From: Actinopolymorpha rutila
GTDB lineage: Bacteria; Actinomycetota; Actinomycetes; Propionibacteriales; Actinopolymorphaceae
DNA: 64,000 bases
Direction of reading: 5' to 3'
Assembly: GCF_013407855.1 (NCBI RefSeq)
Contig: NZ_JACBZH010000001.1
Coordinates: 2,852,001-2,916,000 of the forward strand
Shown piece by piece: positions 24,892 through 34,272 of this stretch. Made by a program: the position numbers and the translations under genes. The stretch's first letter is position 1. Each line of letters starts with the position of its first letter. The notes beneath the pieces are model-generated. The model did not search any database. It was not told where the DNA came from and saw only the letters and a list, made by a program, of their open reading frames with translations.

Positions 24892-25923
24892 ATGCCTACA
24901 GCGGACCTCCGCGCGCCGACCGCGGTGCCGGTCCGGCGCAGTCGACGGGTCGCGGCCGAGGGCCGACGGGTCGTGGTGGTCGCTTACGACGGGATGTCGG
25001 CCTTCGAGACTGGGATCGTGACCGAGGTGTTCGGGTTGGAGCGGCCCGAGTTCGACCTGCGGTGGTACGACCTGCGGATCTGTGCCGAGCGGAACCCGGT
25101 CCGGCTGGTCGGCGGGGCGGAGCTGTCGGCGGCGTACGGTCTGGCGGAGATCGCGCACGCCCACACGGTGATCGTTCCCGGTGTCCCCGACGTGCACGGC
25201 GACCCCTCGCCTGATCTGGTGACCGCGCTGCGGGCCGCCCACCAACGCGGCGCGCGGATCGTGTCCATCTGCTCCGGCGCGTTCGCGCTGGCCGCGGCGG
25301 GCCTGCTCGACAACCGGCCGGCGACGACGCACTGGCAGTACGCACCCCTGCTCAGGCAGCGGTTTCCACTGGTGCGGGTCGATGCCGACGTGTTGTACGT
25401 CGACGACGGGAACGTTCTCACCAGCGCCGGCAGTGCGGCCGGCGTGGACCTGTGTCTGCACCTGGTGCGGCAGGACTTCGGCCCGTCGATCGCCAACGCG
25501 GTCGCCAGGCGGATGGTCGTCCCGCCGCACCGCGACGGCGGCCAGGCGCAGTACGTCGAGACCCCGGTGCCGGGCGAGCTCGACGACGACCGGATCGCGG
25601 CCAGCATGACGTGGGCGCTGTCCCACCTCGACGAGGACCTCACGGTGTCGGCGCTGGCCGCCCAGGCCCACATGTCGCGGCGGAGTTACCTGCGGCACTT
25701 CCAGCGCTGCACCGGGACCAGCCCCATCAGGTGGCTGATATCCCAACGCGTACAGGCAAGTCTGGCGCTGTTGGAGCGCGGCGACGCCCCCGTCGAGCAG
25801 GTGGCCGCCACGGTCGGCTTCGCCACGGCGGTCACCTTTCGCCACCACTTCACGAGGATGATGCGGACGTCGCCGTCGGCGTATCGGCGAGCGTTCCGTA
25901 CCGCCGCGAGGGCTGACGGGTGA
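24892..25923 (+). CDS. GlxA family transcriptional regulator (DJ-1/PfpI + AraC HTH)
   Basis: This 343-residue protein joins a class I glutamine-amidotransferase-like (DJ-1/PfpI) domain (about 25-195; nucleophile-elbow Cys127 in SICSGAFAL) with two AraC-type helix-turn-helices at the C-terminus (about 235-335; SALAAQAHMSRRSYLRHFQ and VEQVAATVGFATAVTFRHHF). Proteins of this group usually activate genes in response to a small metabolite. The divergent rhodanese gene is the most likely target, an inference from the arrangement only. The ATG is supported by the -10 element six bases upstream. Confidence 0.88.
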   Translation: MPTADLRAPTAVPVRRSRRVAAEGRRVVVVAYDGMSAFETGIVTEVFGLERPEFDLRWYDLRICAERNPVRLVGGAELSAAYGLAEIAHAHTVIVPGVPDVHGDPSPDLVTALRAAHQRGARIVSICSGAFALAAAGLLDNRPATTHWQYAPLLRQRFPLVRVDADVLYVDDGNVLTSAGSAAGVDLCLHLVRQDFGPSIANAVARRMVVPPHRDGGQAQYVETPVPGELDDDRIAASMTWALSHLDEDLTVSALAAQAHMSRRSYLRHFQRCTGTSPIRWLISQRVQASLALLERGDAPVEQVAATVGFATAVTFRHHFTRMMRTSPSAYRRAFRTAARADG

Positions 25924-25992
25924 GCATTCGTCGGGCAGTATGAGTCGGAGCTGAGTCGGAGCTGGGTCGTTAGGCCGGACGGGTGGTGGGGC

Positions 25993-26469
25993 ATGGCGGG
26001 TCGATCGAAGGAGTACACGCTGCCGCGATGGTTGCGGCCGATGAACAGGCTGCTCGTCACGGTGCACCGCGCGGGTCTGCGTACCGGCCCGGTGCACACG
26101 CTGACGGTCAGGGGGCGCACGTCCGGTAAGGACCGCACCACGCCGGTGACGCCGTTCGAGTTCGAGGGTGGGCGGTACATCGTGGGTGGCTTTCCCGGAG
26201 CCGACTGGGTGGCGAACGCGCGGGCGGCCGGAGTGGGAGTGTTCGGTGCTGGTCGCCGGAGGCGGCGGGTCCGACTGGTGGAGTTGTCACCTGAGGAGTC
26301 CCGTCCGGTGCTGGCGGCGTTCCCGATGAAGGTGCCGAGGGGCGTGCCGCTGATGCGGCAGGCGGGGATCGTCCGGGAAGGCACCCCGGAGGAGTACGCG
26401 GCGCTCGCCGGTCGGCTCGCGGTGTTCCGGATCGAGCCGACCGACGGCTCCGGTGTGGCACGGTCCTGA
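25993..26469 (+). CDS. nitroreductase/deazaflavin-dependent oxidoreductase family protein
   Basis: This 158-residue protein matches the DUF385/Ddn-like split-barrel family that binds F420 (or sometimes other flavins). The motif TVRGRTSGKDRTTPVTPFEF (about 38-57) and YIVGGFPGADWVANARA (about 62-79) are family hallmarks. It has no membrane segment. The ATG at 25993 gives the normal N-terminus. It is 69 bases downstream of the GlxA-like gene on the same strand and might be co-transcribed. A tandem 11-base repeat (25941-25962) lies between them. Confidence 0.8.
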   Translation: MAGRSKEYTLPRWLRPMNRLLVTVHRAGLRTGPVHTLTVRGRTSGKDRTTPVTPFEFEGGRYIVGGFPGADWVANARAAGVGVFGAGRRRRRVRLVELSPEESRPVLAAFPMKVPRGVPLMRQAGIVREGTPEEYAALAGRLAVFRIEPTDGSGVARS

Positions 26470-26519
26470 GGATCTCCCTCTCGGCTGGCGATCTTGCCCT
26501 GCTCTCGCGCCGACCGCCG

Positions 26520-28330
26520 TCATGGCCGTTGGACTTTCTGGTGCACGTCCACCCATTCGGGTGGGATGTACTCGGGGTGTCCGTGGTCGCCCATGCGTAC
26601 CTGCCAGCCTTTGTGGTGGACGAAGGTGTGGTGGGTCTTGCAGAGCATCACTCCGTTGGAGAGGTCTGTCGGTCCGAAGTCGTCCCAGGCCGTCATGTGG
26701 TGGGCGACACAGCGCCGCTCGGGAACCTGGCAGCCCGGGAAGTGACAGTGGGACCCGTCCCGGATCGCCAATGCGCGGCGCTGCGCCTCGGTGAAGAACC
26801 GGTCGGCCATTCCGATGTCGAGGATTTCGCCGTTGCCGCCGATGACGACGGGGATGATGTTGGCGTCGCACGCCATCCGGCGGATGGTGGCGACTGAGAG
26901 CGGTTCGCCGCGCAGGCCGAGGATCCGGGCCGACCCACCACCGCCACACTTCTGGCAGCCGTCGTGGGGGTCGATGTGGTCGGTGGCAGCCTCCGGCCCC
27001 GCCGCACCCTCCTCGGTCTCGGCGTCGGTGTCGGCATCGGTTGCCGGATCCGTCTCACCTGTTGGATCCGCTTCGGTCTCGCTGTGTGGTTGTGGGCGTT
27101 GCCGTGGTTCTCGCGGTTCGGGTATCCGGTCCGCGGCCCCGCCCGGATCGGTTGGATCAGGTGGTCGATCTTCATTGTCTGATTGAGTTTTCCGGCCAGT
27201 CGTCGCACTACCGCCGTGAGTCTCGTCCAGGTCGGCGACACCGTCACCTGTGCCAGCTTCGGGCTGGGTGTCGCCTGCGTCCTTGCTGTGCTTGTCTTTG
27301 ATGGGCTTGGCACCCGTGGCGCCGTTCGTGCTCGTGTTCTGTTGTCGGGTCTTGCGCTGGGTCTGGCGTTGGGCGTCGGGGTTTGGCAGTGGCAGGGCGT
27401 GGGGCGGACGGGGTTGAGGTCGTCGATGGTGCCGTACCCGAGGCCGGTCAGTAGCTGGTCGACTCCAACGGTGACGGTGACGCAGTCCCTGCCCCGGCCG
27501 CGGTTGGGTGATGCCTGCTGCTGCGCCCACTGGGCGAGGAGTTCGGCGAATGCGTCACCTCGGCGTTGGTCGAGGGGGCGGTCGTCGGGGTCGGGGCGGG
27601 TGTCGGAGGCGCTCAGCGCCTCGATCAGCTTGCGGAGGGTCTCCATCTCCACCACCGGCAGTTTGATCACCACGGTCTCCGACCCGGGAATGCCGTTGGC
27701 CAGGTAGCGCAGGGACCGTTTACGTTCCGCGGCACGTTCGGCGTCGCCGAGCTCCTTGCCCAGGCGCCGTTCCCACTCTTCGGGTGCCAGCACCTGCAGC
27801 AACGCCCGGCCCAGCAGGCGCACGTCGTCGGGGTTACGCCGCCTCGACCAGGCGATCAGGTACTCCTCGGCCTTCACCCGCTGTTCGGGACCGATCCAGG
27901 TGGGCAGGTCCTTGACCGCGAACGCGATCACCTGCGCGTGCTTCAACGACAACTCACCACGAGCAAGAGCCCGCGCGGTCATGGTCACCGTACGATCCAG
28001 GTCACGCGCCAGGCCGACGGTGGCGGAGGCCTCGGTCTTCGACATCCGCTGCACGGTGCGCAACCACGCCGCCGCGGTCGCCGCACCGGTCGTCTTGCCG
28101 ATGTCGCCGGCTTCGGCCTGACGGACCCAGGCCAGGGTGAGCGCGTCGGTCCGCGCCTTCTCCGCCTCCAGTTCACCGATCAGCTCACCGAGATCACCGA
28201 CCTCTACACAGGTGGTCGGCGTCGACAAAGCCTCGTTCACTCCGGCGCGGATCGTGGCCAGCGCTGCCTTCAACCGGACGGCGGCTCCACTGCCGCCTGC
28301 GCCGGGAAGGCCCTGCGTGGTCGAATGCAT
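26520..28330 (-). pseudogene. DUF222-HNH endonuclease domain protein, frameshifted
   Basis: The N-terminal DUF222 domain (from the ATG at 28330: LGELIGELEAEKARTDAL, WLRTVQRMSKTEASATV) and the C-terminal HNH nuclease part (CHFPGCQVPERRCVAHHMTAW, LSNGVMLCKTHHTFVH, ending at 26520) lie in two different reading frames. Between them is a long acidic Asp/Glu/Thr-rich linker. The frame appears to break at about 27330-27400, near runs of C on the coding strand, equal to one missing or two extra bases. Upstream the protein ends its known domain at VDQLLTGLGYGTIDDL; downstream it resumes with the linker and CQKCGGGG before the HNH part. A sequencing error cannot be excluded. A second, intact family member lies at about 58.3-60.2 kb. 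Confidence 0.8.
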
Positions 28331-28336
28331 GTTCGA

Positions 28337-28342
28337 AGTCTA
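28337..28342 (-). promoter_or_regulatory. -10 element of the frameshifted HNH gene
   Basis: TAGACT on the minus strand, then six bases, then the ATG at 28330. This is a strong leaderless pattern and supports that start. Confidence 0.6.
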
Positions 28343-28462
28343 GAGGCGACGACCGACACGAAGATCGTTGTCCACAAGGAGACCCGAGGCACAACCGATC
28401 CACTACCTGTGGACAAAAACCTGGTGCCACCTCGCTCCGGAGGGCGGCGCCAGGCAGGGGAG

Positions 28463-29050
28463 TCAGTGGCGGATGCGGTACCGGATGTGGGTCGCGTCCG
28501 GCGTGTCGATCACCCGCACGATGTCCAACTCGATCCGCGTCGGCAGCACGTCGAACAGGCGGCGCCCGCCGCCGAACAGCAGCGGGACCTGGTGGATCTG
28601 CAACTCGTCCAGCACCCCGGCCTCCAGCGCCCGCTGAGCGGTGTACGCGCCGTGCACCATCACGTCCCGATCACCGGCCGCGGCCTTGGCCTGCTTCATC
28701 GCGCTCTCGATGCCGTCGGTCACGTACGTCACCAACGGATAGTGCGCGACCGAGGGTCCGGGTGGGCGATGGCTGGGCACGAAGATCGGGACGCCGTCAT
28801 GGTGGTCACCGCCCCAGTGGTCGACCTGCTCCACGGTACGCCGGCCGACGAGCACCGCACCGGTCGTGGACCATTCGTCGACCAACTCCCCGGCAGGCCC
28901 GGACGGACGGAAGAACTCGCCGTCGGGCGTGACGAACCACCTGTGCAACGGGGCGAAGCCGTCGCCGCCCGGATTGCCCGGACCGTCGTTCGGCCCCGCG
29001 ATGTACCCGTCGAGCGACATCGACATGTAGAGCACGGATGTGGACACCAC
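28463..29050 (-). CDS. dihydrofolate-reductase-like (RibD C-terminal type) oxidoreductase
   Basis: This 195-residue protein has the DHFR fold as found in the RibD C-terminal family: MSMSLDGYIAGPNDGPG near the N-terminus, AVLVGRRTVEQ near 85-95, and a C-terminal ELQIHQVPLLFGGGRRLF. It probably uses NADPH. The same signature occurs in many stand-alone actinobacterial reductases with unknown substrates. A GGAGG-type ribosome site lies before two adjacent GTG codons (29050 or 29047); the first is used here. Confidence 0.8.
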   Translation of the reverse strand: MVSTSVLYMSMSLDGYIAGPNDGPGNPGGDGFAPLHRWFVTPDGEFFRPSGPAGELVDEWSTTGAVLVGRRTVEQVDHWGGDHHDGVPIFVPSHRPPGPSVAHYPLVTYVTDGIESAMKQAKAAAGDRDVMVHGAYTAQRALEAGVLDELQIHQVPLLFGGGRRLFDVLPTRIELDIVRVIDTPDATHIRYRIRH

Positions 29051-29158
29051 TGCCTCCTGCGGTTGCGATCGAAGTCGGCTCCGGTCACGGCCGTACCCAC
29101 TCAGGACGTTCTCCGTGGGCCGAACTCATCGCTCGCCGCCCAACTTCGGGTCATGGCC

Positions 29159-29164
29159 TAGCAT
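29159..29164 (+). promoter_or_regulatory. -10 element of the phosphotransferase-like gene
   Basis: TAGCAT is followed by six bases and the ATG at 29171; no ribosome-binding site is visible, so a leaderless message is likely. Confidence 0.55.
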
Positions 29165-29170
29165 GCTGGG

Positions 29171-29743
29171 ATGTCCTTCCAGGTGATCGTCCTGAACGGC
29201 GGTTCGAGTACCGGCAAGTCGTCGATCGCCGCGTGCCTGCAAACGATCCTGCCCACGCCGTGGCTGACGTTCGGAACCGACACCCTGGTCGACGCGATGC
29301 CTCCCTCCCTGACGGACGCGGAGAGCGGAATCGGGTTCGGAGCCGACGGGGAGGTCACCACCGGAGAGGTGTTCAAGGCACTCGACGTCGCGTGGAGCCT
29401 GGGGATCGCCGCGATGGTGCGGGCCGGCGCGCGGGTGATCGTCGACGAGGTGTTCCTCGGCGGCGCGGCATCGCAGCAACGCTGGCGGAAGGCGCTGGAC
29501 GGACTTCCCGTGCTGTGGGTCGGCGTGCGCTGCGACCCCGATGTGGCCGCGGCCCGGGAGGCCGCCCGCGGTGACCGTACCGTCGGGATGGCGGCGTCCC
29601 AGGCACTGCTCGTGCACGAGGGAGTGAGCTACGACCTCGAGGTCGACACGTCCACGACCAGCGCGCTGGAGTGCGCCCGGGTGATCGCTGCCAGGGTCGC
29701 CGAGGCAGACGAGCCTCAGGGGCGCCGAAAGACCAGGCAGTAG
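29171..29743 (+). CDS. chloramphenicol phosphotransferase-like kinase
   Basis: This 190-residue protein matches the CPT family, which puts phosphate from ATP on the C3 hydroxyl of chloramphenicol. The P-loop is GGSSTGKSS (10-18), and Asp37 in [11 protein letters not shown] sits where the catalytic aspartate of the Streptomyces enzyme lies. Further blocks [15 protein letters not shown] and [14 protein letters not shown] fit. It may give resistance or phosphorylate another small molecule. The 3' end overlaps the opposite-strand methyltransferase gene by 28 bases. Confidence 0.85.
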   Translation: MSFQVIVLNGGSSTGKSSIAACLQTILPTPWLTFGTDTLVDAMPPSLTDAESGIGFGADGEVTTGEVFKALDVAWSLGIAAMVRAGARVIVDEVFLGGAASQQRWRKALDGLPVLWVGVRCDPDVAAAREAARGDRTVGMAASQALLVHEGVSYDLEVDTSTTSALECARVIAARVAEADEPQGRRKTRQ

Positions 29744-30366
29744 TCGTTGGTGTACCAGTCCTCCGGATCGTCCCAGTCGAGGACGACCTCCTGGTCGAAC
29801 GCGAGTACGCGCGACAGTGCGGCACCCACGTCCCACGCCAGCGGCGAGACGCCGGTGTCGGTGCGCAGGTTCGACACGTTGACCACCGCCCGCGACTCGG
29901 GTCCGCGCAGGAGCCGGCCGATCGCCGAGTACACCGCGGTCAGCTCGTCGAGGTAGCGGCCGTAGTCGCCGTCGTCGGTGCGGTACCCGTTGAGCGGGTT
30001 CTCCGGATGGTCAGATCTCGTCATGTACGGCGGGGAGGTCATGGTGAAGTCGACCGGCGGCAGGTCGAGCTCCCCGAGCCGGCGGGCGTCGGCCTCGATG
30101 ATCGCCGACGGGTCACGCAGACGTTCTCGTACGTACGCGACCCTGCTCGGCAGGATCTCCAGCCCGACCGGCCGCCGGCCCAGCTTCTCCGCGACGACCA
30201 GGGTGGTCCCGAACCCGGCGAACGGGTCGAGAACGACGTCGCCGGGAGAGGTGTACGCGGCGAGGAACGCCTCGACCAGTTCCTCGGAGAAGCGGTCGTC
30301 GTCGTCCTCGTCGGAGGCGCTGTCGGTTCGGCGAACCCTGGCGGACAGCGGCAGGACGGGCTGCAT
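29716..30366 (-). CDS. site-specific DNA methyltransferase (orphan)
   Basis: This 216-residue protein has the DNA amino-methyltransferase motifs: cofactor loop DPFAGFGTT (47-55), the acidic DARRL segment, and the catalytic TSPPY (110-114). The cofactor motif comes before the catalytic one, the reverse of the beta-class order of CcrM. The protein is short and has only a small C-terminal extension for target recognition. No restriction enzyme gene is adjacent, so it may be an orphan epigenetic regulator or act on a mobile DNA. The acidic N-terminus (SASDEDDDD) is unusual. Confidence 0.82.
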   Translation of the reverse strand: MQPVLPLSARVRRTDSASDEDDDDRFSEELVEAFLAAYTSPGDVVLDPFAGFGTTLVVAEKLGRRPVGLEILPSRVAYVRERLRDPSAIIEADARRLGELDLPPVDFTMTSPPYMTRSDHPENPLNGYRTDDGDYGRYLDELTAVYSAIGRLLRGPESRAVVNVSNLRTDTGVSPLAWDVGAALSRVLAFDQEVVLDWDDPEDWYTNDYCLVFRRP

Positions 30367-30442
30367 GCGCTCAGATTCTCACAGCGCCGGTCGTCCCCGC
30401 ACCCGCCCGGACCCGCCCGGGTCCGGCCCGCGCGGCCTGCGG

Positions 30443-30448
30443 CAGACT
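30443..30448 (+). promoter_or_regulatory. -10-like element of the second TrmH-type gene
   Basis: CAGACT is followed by six bases and the GTG at 30455. One base differs from TANNNT; the spacing matches the other leaderless genes in the window. Confidence 0.4.
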
Positions 30449-30454
30449 GAGGCC

Positions 30455-31291
30455 GTGTCGGCGATCGTACGGCTGGAGTCGGCCGATGACCCTCGGCTGG
30501 GCGACTACGCCAACCTCAAGGACGTGACCCTGCGGCGGAGCCTGGAGGTCGAGCACGGCCTGTTCCTCGCCGAGGGCGCGAAGGTGATCCGCCGGGCGGT
30601 CGCCGCCGGCTATCCCGTCCGGTCGTTCCTGCTGAGCGAACGCTGGCTGGACGGCCTGGCCGACGTCGTCTCCGCCAGCGGAGCTCCCTGCTACGTACTG
30701 CCGCCGGACCGCCTGGAAGCGGTCACCGGCTTCGCCGTGCACCGCGGCGCGATCGCGTCCGTGGAACGCCGGCCGCTGCCGTCGGTGGCCGAGGTGATCA
30801 CGCACGCGCGCCGGGTCCTGGTCCTCGAGGACGTCGTGGATCACACCAATGTCGGAGCGATCTTTCGGGGCGCGGCGGCGTTCGGGGTGGACGCGATCGT
30901 GCTCGCGCCGCGGTGCGCGGACCCGTTGTACCGCCGGTCGGTGAAGGTGTCGATGGGCACCGTCTTCAGCTGTCCGTACGCCCGGATGGACAACTGGTAC
31001 GGCGGGCTGGAGGAGTTGCGCGCGGCCGGGTTCAGGCTGGTCGCCCTCACCCCGGCCGACGATGCGGTCGACCTCGACACCCTCGCGACGGGGAGTGAGA
31101 GCGGCAGCACCGAGCGCGTGGCCCTGCTGCTCGGCACCGAGGGGGACGGGCTGTCGGCGCGGTGGCAGGGCCAGGCCGACGTACGCGCCCGGATCCCGAT
31201 CAGCGCGGCCGTCGACTCACTCAACGTCGCGGCCGCCGCGGCGGTCGCCTGCTACGTGCTCACTCGGGACGTTCCACCGCGGCCGGCGTGA
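30455..31291 (+). CDS. TrmH-family (SPOUT) RNA methyltransferase
   Basis: This 278-residue enzyme should methylate a ribose 2'-OH in tRNA or rRNA. It has a substrate-binding N-terminal domain with the family block KDVTLRRSLE followed by GLFLAEGAKV, then the SpoU motifs HTNVGAIFRGAAAFG (about 129-143), LLLGTEGDGLS (about 223-233) and IPISAAVDSLNVAAAAAVA (about 249-267). The GTG start is preferred over longer in-frame starts because of the -10 element six bases before it and the normal N-terminus. It ends 7 bases from the convergent metallohydrolase gene. Confidence 0.87.
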   Translation: MSAIVRLESADDPRLGDYANLKDVTLRRSLEVEHGLFLAEGAKVIRRAVAAGYPVRSFLLSERWLDGLADVVSASGAPCYVLPPDRLEAVTGFAVHRGAIASVERRPLPSVAEVITHARRVLVLEDVVDHTNVGAIFRGAAAFGVDAIVLAPRCADPLYRRSVKVSMGTVFSCPYARMDNWYGGLEELRAAGFRLVALTPADDAVDLDTLATGSESGSTERVALLLGTEGDGLSARWQGQADVRARIPISAAVDSLNVAAAAAVACYVLTRDVPPRPA

Positions 31292-31298
31292 CCAGCGC

Positions 31299-32132
31299 TC
31301 AGGTGTCGGCGTCGAAGTCGCCGCTGACCCAGCCGACGTAGCGGTCGGCGGACCGGCGTACCGACTCCTTCGCGTCCGCCTCCACGACGGCTCCGAAGTT
31401 GCCGTACAGCCGCTCGAAGTCGTACGGCTCCACCCGGCTGACGATCCGGCGGACGGCGGCCGCGGACAACGGGATGGTGTTGGGGTAGCTGCGCATGAAC
31501 GTCACCCACCCGCGGTCGGTCACCGGGGCGATCGTGTCGCCGCTGAGCAGGACGCCCCGTCCGCCCGCACCGGCCGCCCAGATCGCGACCGAACTGCCCG
31601 GGAAGTGCCCGCCCGCCTGGACGAACGTGATGCCGGGCAGCGGTTCGTGGGTGCCCGACCACAGCCGCACCACCTCGTCGGTACGCCCGAGCCAGCGCTG
31701 GTCGGCCTCGTTGACGTACACGGGTACGCCGCCGAACGCGTGGCTCCACTCCACCTGCACCCCGAACATGTGCGGGTGGCTGGCCGTGATCGCGGCGAGC
31801 CCGCCGAGCGCGGTGATGGCGTCCACCGCGTCCTGGTCGACGAACCCGGTGGGGTCCCACAGCAGGTTGCCCGCCTCTGTCTGCACCAGCAGGGAGACCT
31901 GGCCGATGCCGACCGTCGGCTGCACGCTCACCCGGTGCAGGCCGGGCTCGTGCTCCCCGACGGGCTCGACGTGGGTGCGGTGGCCGGCCGCAGCCCGTTC
32001 CTTGGTGGTGGTCCACGTCTGCCCGGTCGGCGGGACGTACTGCCGCTCGTCGGTGCAGATGGGACAGGAAGGCGGGGGCTCGGGGGTGTCGGCGTACTCC
32101 ACCGAACAGGTGCCACAGATCCAGTGCGTCAT
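31299..32132 (-). CDS. metallo-beta-lactamase-fold hydrolase with rubredoxin-like N-terminus
   Basis: This 277-residue protein begins with a rubredoxin-like knot (Cys6, Cys9, Cys23, Cys26) and continues with an MBL fold. The usual HxHxDH metal motif is degenerate here (TASHPHMFG), and the later segment (LLSGDTIAPVTDRGWVTFM) carries a metal-ligand Asp. Such proteins may act in redox or hydrolytic detoxification, but the altered motif makes the activity uncertain. A TATCGT -10 element seven bases before the ATG supports the start. It is 72 bases downstream of the fatty-acid desaturase gene on the same strand. Confidence 0.75.
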   Translation of the reverse strand: MTHWICGTCSVEYADTPEPPPSCPICTDERQYVPPTGQTWTTTKERAAAGHRTHVEPVGEHEPGLHRVSVQPTVGIGQVSLLVQTEAGNLLWDPTGFVDQDAVDAITALGGLAAITASHPHMFGVQVEWSHAFGGVPVYVNEADQRWLGRTDEVVRLWSGTHEPLPGITFVQAGGHFPGSSVAIWAAGAGGRGVLLSGDTIAPVTDRGWVTFMRSYPNTIPLSAAAVRRIVSRVEPYDFERLYGNFGAVVEADAKESVRRSADRYVGWVSGDFDADT

Positions 32133-32139
32133 GGGCTCC

Positions 32140-32145
32140 ACGATA
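32140..32145 (-). promoter_or_regulatory. -10 element of the MBL-fold gene
   Basis: TATCGT on the minus strand, then seven bases, then the ATG at 32132. The spacing fits the local leaderless pattern. Confidence 0.5.
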
Positions 32146-32204
32146 GGAACCGGAGCGGCCCCGCGGCATCGTTCCGCCGACCGGCCGGGCATGAGTCTTC
32201 GGTC

Positions 32205-33272
32205 CTACGACTGCCGACGGGTGCGCAGCGAGGCGCCGACGCGGTGCAGGTGCCGCAGCGCCTGCGCGTAGGAGTCGACCAGGCCGGACTCCTGGTAAGG
32301 GATGCCGCGTTCGGCGCAGTACGCACGCACGATCGGCTGTGCCCGGCGCAGGTGCGGCGACGGCATGCTCGGGAAGAGGTGGTGCTCGATCTGGTAGTTG
32401 AGCCCGCCGAGCGCGACGTCGACCAGCCGGCCGCCGCGGACGTTGCGGGAGGTGAGCACCTGCCGGCGCAGGAAGTCCTTCTGTTGTTCGGGAGTGGGCG
32501 CCGGCATCCCCTTGTGGTTCGGGGCGAACGTCGACCCGAGGTAGAGGCCGAACACCGCCTGATGCACCAGGCAGAACGCGATCGCGAGACCGGGGGAAAG
32601 GGTGAGGAACAAGGCCGCGACGTACGCCACGGTGTGCACGGTGAGCAGGACCGCCTCCGCCCGGCGCATGCGCAGACCGGGGCGGAGGACCGCGCGAACC
32701 GCGGACACGTGCAGGTTGAAGCCCTCCAGGCTGAGCAGCGGGAAGAACAGGAACGCCTGCCGGCGACCGATCATCCGGGTCACGCCACGGCTGTGCCGCG
32801 CCTGCTCGTCCGACCACACCAGGATGCCCGGTGCCACGTCCGGGTCGAGGTCCTCGTGGTTGGGGTTGGCGTGGTGGCGGGTGTGCTTGTCCATCCACCA
32901 GCCGTAGCTCATCGCGATGCCCAGGTTGCCCGCGATCAGCCCGGCGATCTCGCTGGGCCGGCGGGTGCGGAAGATCTGCCGGTGCGCCAGGTCGTGCGCG
33001 ACCAGGGCGACCTGGGCGAACACCACGCCGAGGAACGCCGCAACCGGCAGTTGCGCCCAACTGTCGCCGAGAAAGCCGAACACCACCCAGGCGCCGACGT
33101 AACAGGCGGTCACCACAGCGATCCGGGCCGCGTAGTAGCCCGGCCGTCTGGTGAGGAGCCCGGCCTCGCTCACCCGGCGGCGGAGTTCGGCGAATTCGCT
33201 ACCAGCGTTGGGTTTTCCGCCGGTACGGGTGGTGGCGGCGTCGTCTCGTTCGAAGGCGATGTCTGTGCTCAC
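32205..33272 (-). CDS. membrane fatty-acyl desaturase (acyl-CoA type)
   Basis: This 355-residue integral-membrane di-iron enzyme introduces double bonds into fatty-acyl chains. It has the three histidine boxes: HDLAH (93-97), HTRHHANPNH (130-139) and a C-terminal QIEHHLF (about 292-298). Hydrophobic helices flank each box. The pattern is typical of actinobacterial acyl-CoA desaturases (DesA3-like). The Q in QIEHH, rather than H, is usual for front-end or linoleoyl-type enzymes. Electron donors are not encoded beside it. Confidence 0.88.
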   Translation of the reverse strand: MSTDIAFERDDAATTRTGGKPNAGSEFAELRRRVSEAGLLTRRPGYYAARIAVVTACYVGAWVVFGFLGDSWAQLPVAAFLGVVFAQVALVAHDLAHRQIFRTRRPSEIAGLIAGNLGIAMSYGWWMDKHTRHHANPNHEDLDPDVAPGILVWSDEQARHSRGVTRMIGRRQAFLFFPLLSLEGFNLHVSAVRAVLRPGLRMRRAEAVLLTVHTVAYVAALFLTLSPGLAIAFCLVHQAVFGLYLGSTFAPNHKGMPAPTPEQQKDFLRRQVLTSRNVRGGRLVDVALGGLNYQIEHHLFPSMPSPHLRRAQPIVRAYCAERGIPYQESGLVDSYAQALRHLHRVGASLRTRRQS

Positions 33273-33391
33273 CTCGCAGAGTCTGTACGGCGTCGCCCCG
33301 GAGGGACAGCCCGGGTGCCCCCCCGGCCGGAGGTGGGGTCAGCCCTACCCTGGTGCCGGTCCGCGGGCAGGCCGGGGCAGAACCCCGAAGG

Positions 33392-34171
33392 TCAGCGGGC
33401 GAGCGCGCAGTCTCCGCACAGCCCGCCGCCGGGTACGCGGTAGTAGAGGCAACAGCTCCTGCGTACGAACGCCTGCGTCCTCGACCCGCCCGCGGAAGAC
33501 TTTGTGGGACTGAGGAATCCGGTGTCCGCAAGCGGAGGTTGACGCAGGGCCACCTCGGTGAACACGGCCACCTCGTAGGCGAGTTCGGGTCTGGCCCGGG
33601 CGAGAACACCGAGCGTTCCCACGAGTGCGGACGCCGCGTTTCCCCACAGCAGCGCGTCCGGCAGCGAGGCCTCGGCGCGCACGGCGTCCTTCAACGGTGT
33701 CAGGTGCGTGATGACGACGGTGCGAACGACCAACCAGGCAAGGAGCTCCGCGTCGGATCCGGCGGTATGCCCATCCAGGTGCTCGTCCGGGTCGAGCAGG
33801 ACGACCTGGGCGGGATCGGTACGCCACGGCGCGGCCGAGGCGCCGAGGTCCGGCCAGGTCGAGCCGGGGGCGAGCACCGGCACCCGCCGATGGAGCAGCG
33901 CCACCGCTACCACCGGTGACCACAGGCGCGCGGCCATTCCCTGGAACAGGATCGAGGCACCGACCCGGGCCTCGGTGGTGCCGAGCTGGCCGGAGGTGTG
34001 CCTGATCCGGTCCCGCAGCGCGGCGTGGCCGGCGTACAGCCGCGCCAGCGACACCTGGCCGGCACCGTGGGGAAGTTCGCGGGGGAGCTCGGTGGAGACG
34101 GTGAAGTACGCCCCGACCGCGCCGACATCCGCCAGCAGGTCCCCGCCAACTCCGCCGCTCACCACACACAC
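33392..34171 (-). CDS. FhuF-like ferric reductase/2Fe-2S protein
   Basis: This 259-residue protein has the C-terminal iron-sulfur signature of FhuF-type siderophore reductases: CC (240-241), then CGDC (252-255), in [19 protein letters not shown]. The rest is alpha-helical with a central segment [15 protein letters not shown] (about 79-93). Such proteins reduce Fe(III)-siderophores in the cytoplasm. There is no siderophore transporter nearby. The GTG at 34171 is one of several adjacent possible starts, so the first few residues are uncertain. Confidence 0.78.
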   Translation of the reverse strand: MCVVSGGVGGDLLADVGAVGAYFTVSTELPRELPHGAGQVSLARLYAGHAALRDRIRHTSGQLGTTEARVGASILFQGMAARLWSPVVAVALLHRRVPVLAPGSTWPDLGASAAPWRTDPAQVVLLDPDEHLDGHTAGSDAELLAWLVVRTVVITHLTPLKDAVRAEASLPDALLWGNAASALVGTLGVLARARPELAYEVAVFTEVALRQPPLADTGFLSPTKSSAGGSRTQAFVRRSCCLYYRVPGGGLCGDCALAR

Positions 34172-34272
34172 CTCACCACGGGCACCTCACCGCGTACGTC
34201 CTATCCCGTCCACCACGGCACGATTCCATCAGGTCGGCGGTGAGAACTCGGCTGCCGGGGGAGAATCGGCCC

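Noticed and set aside
31252..33060. 602-codon open frame on the minus strand
   Set aside because: It spans parts of the MBL-fold and desaturase genes in a different frame. Both real genes have clear motifs.
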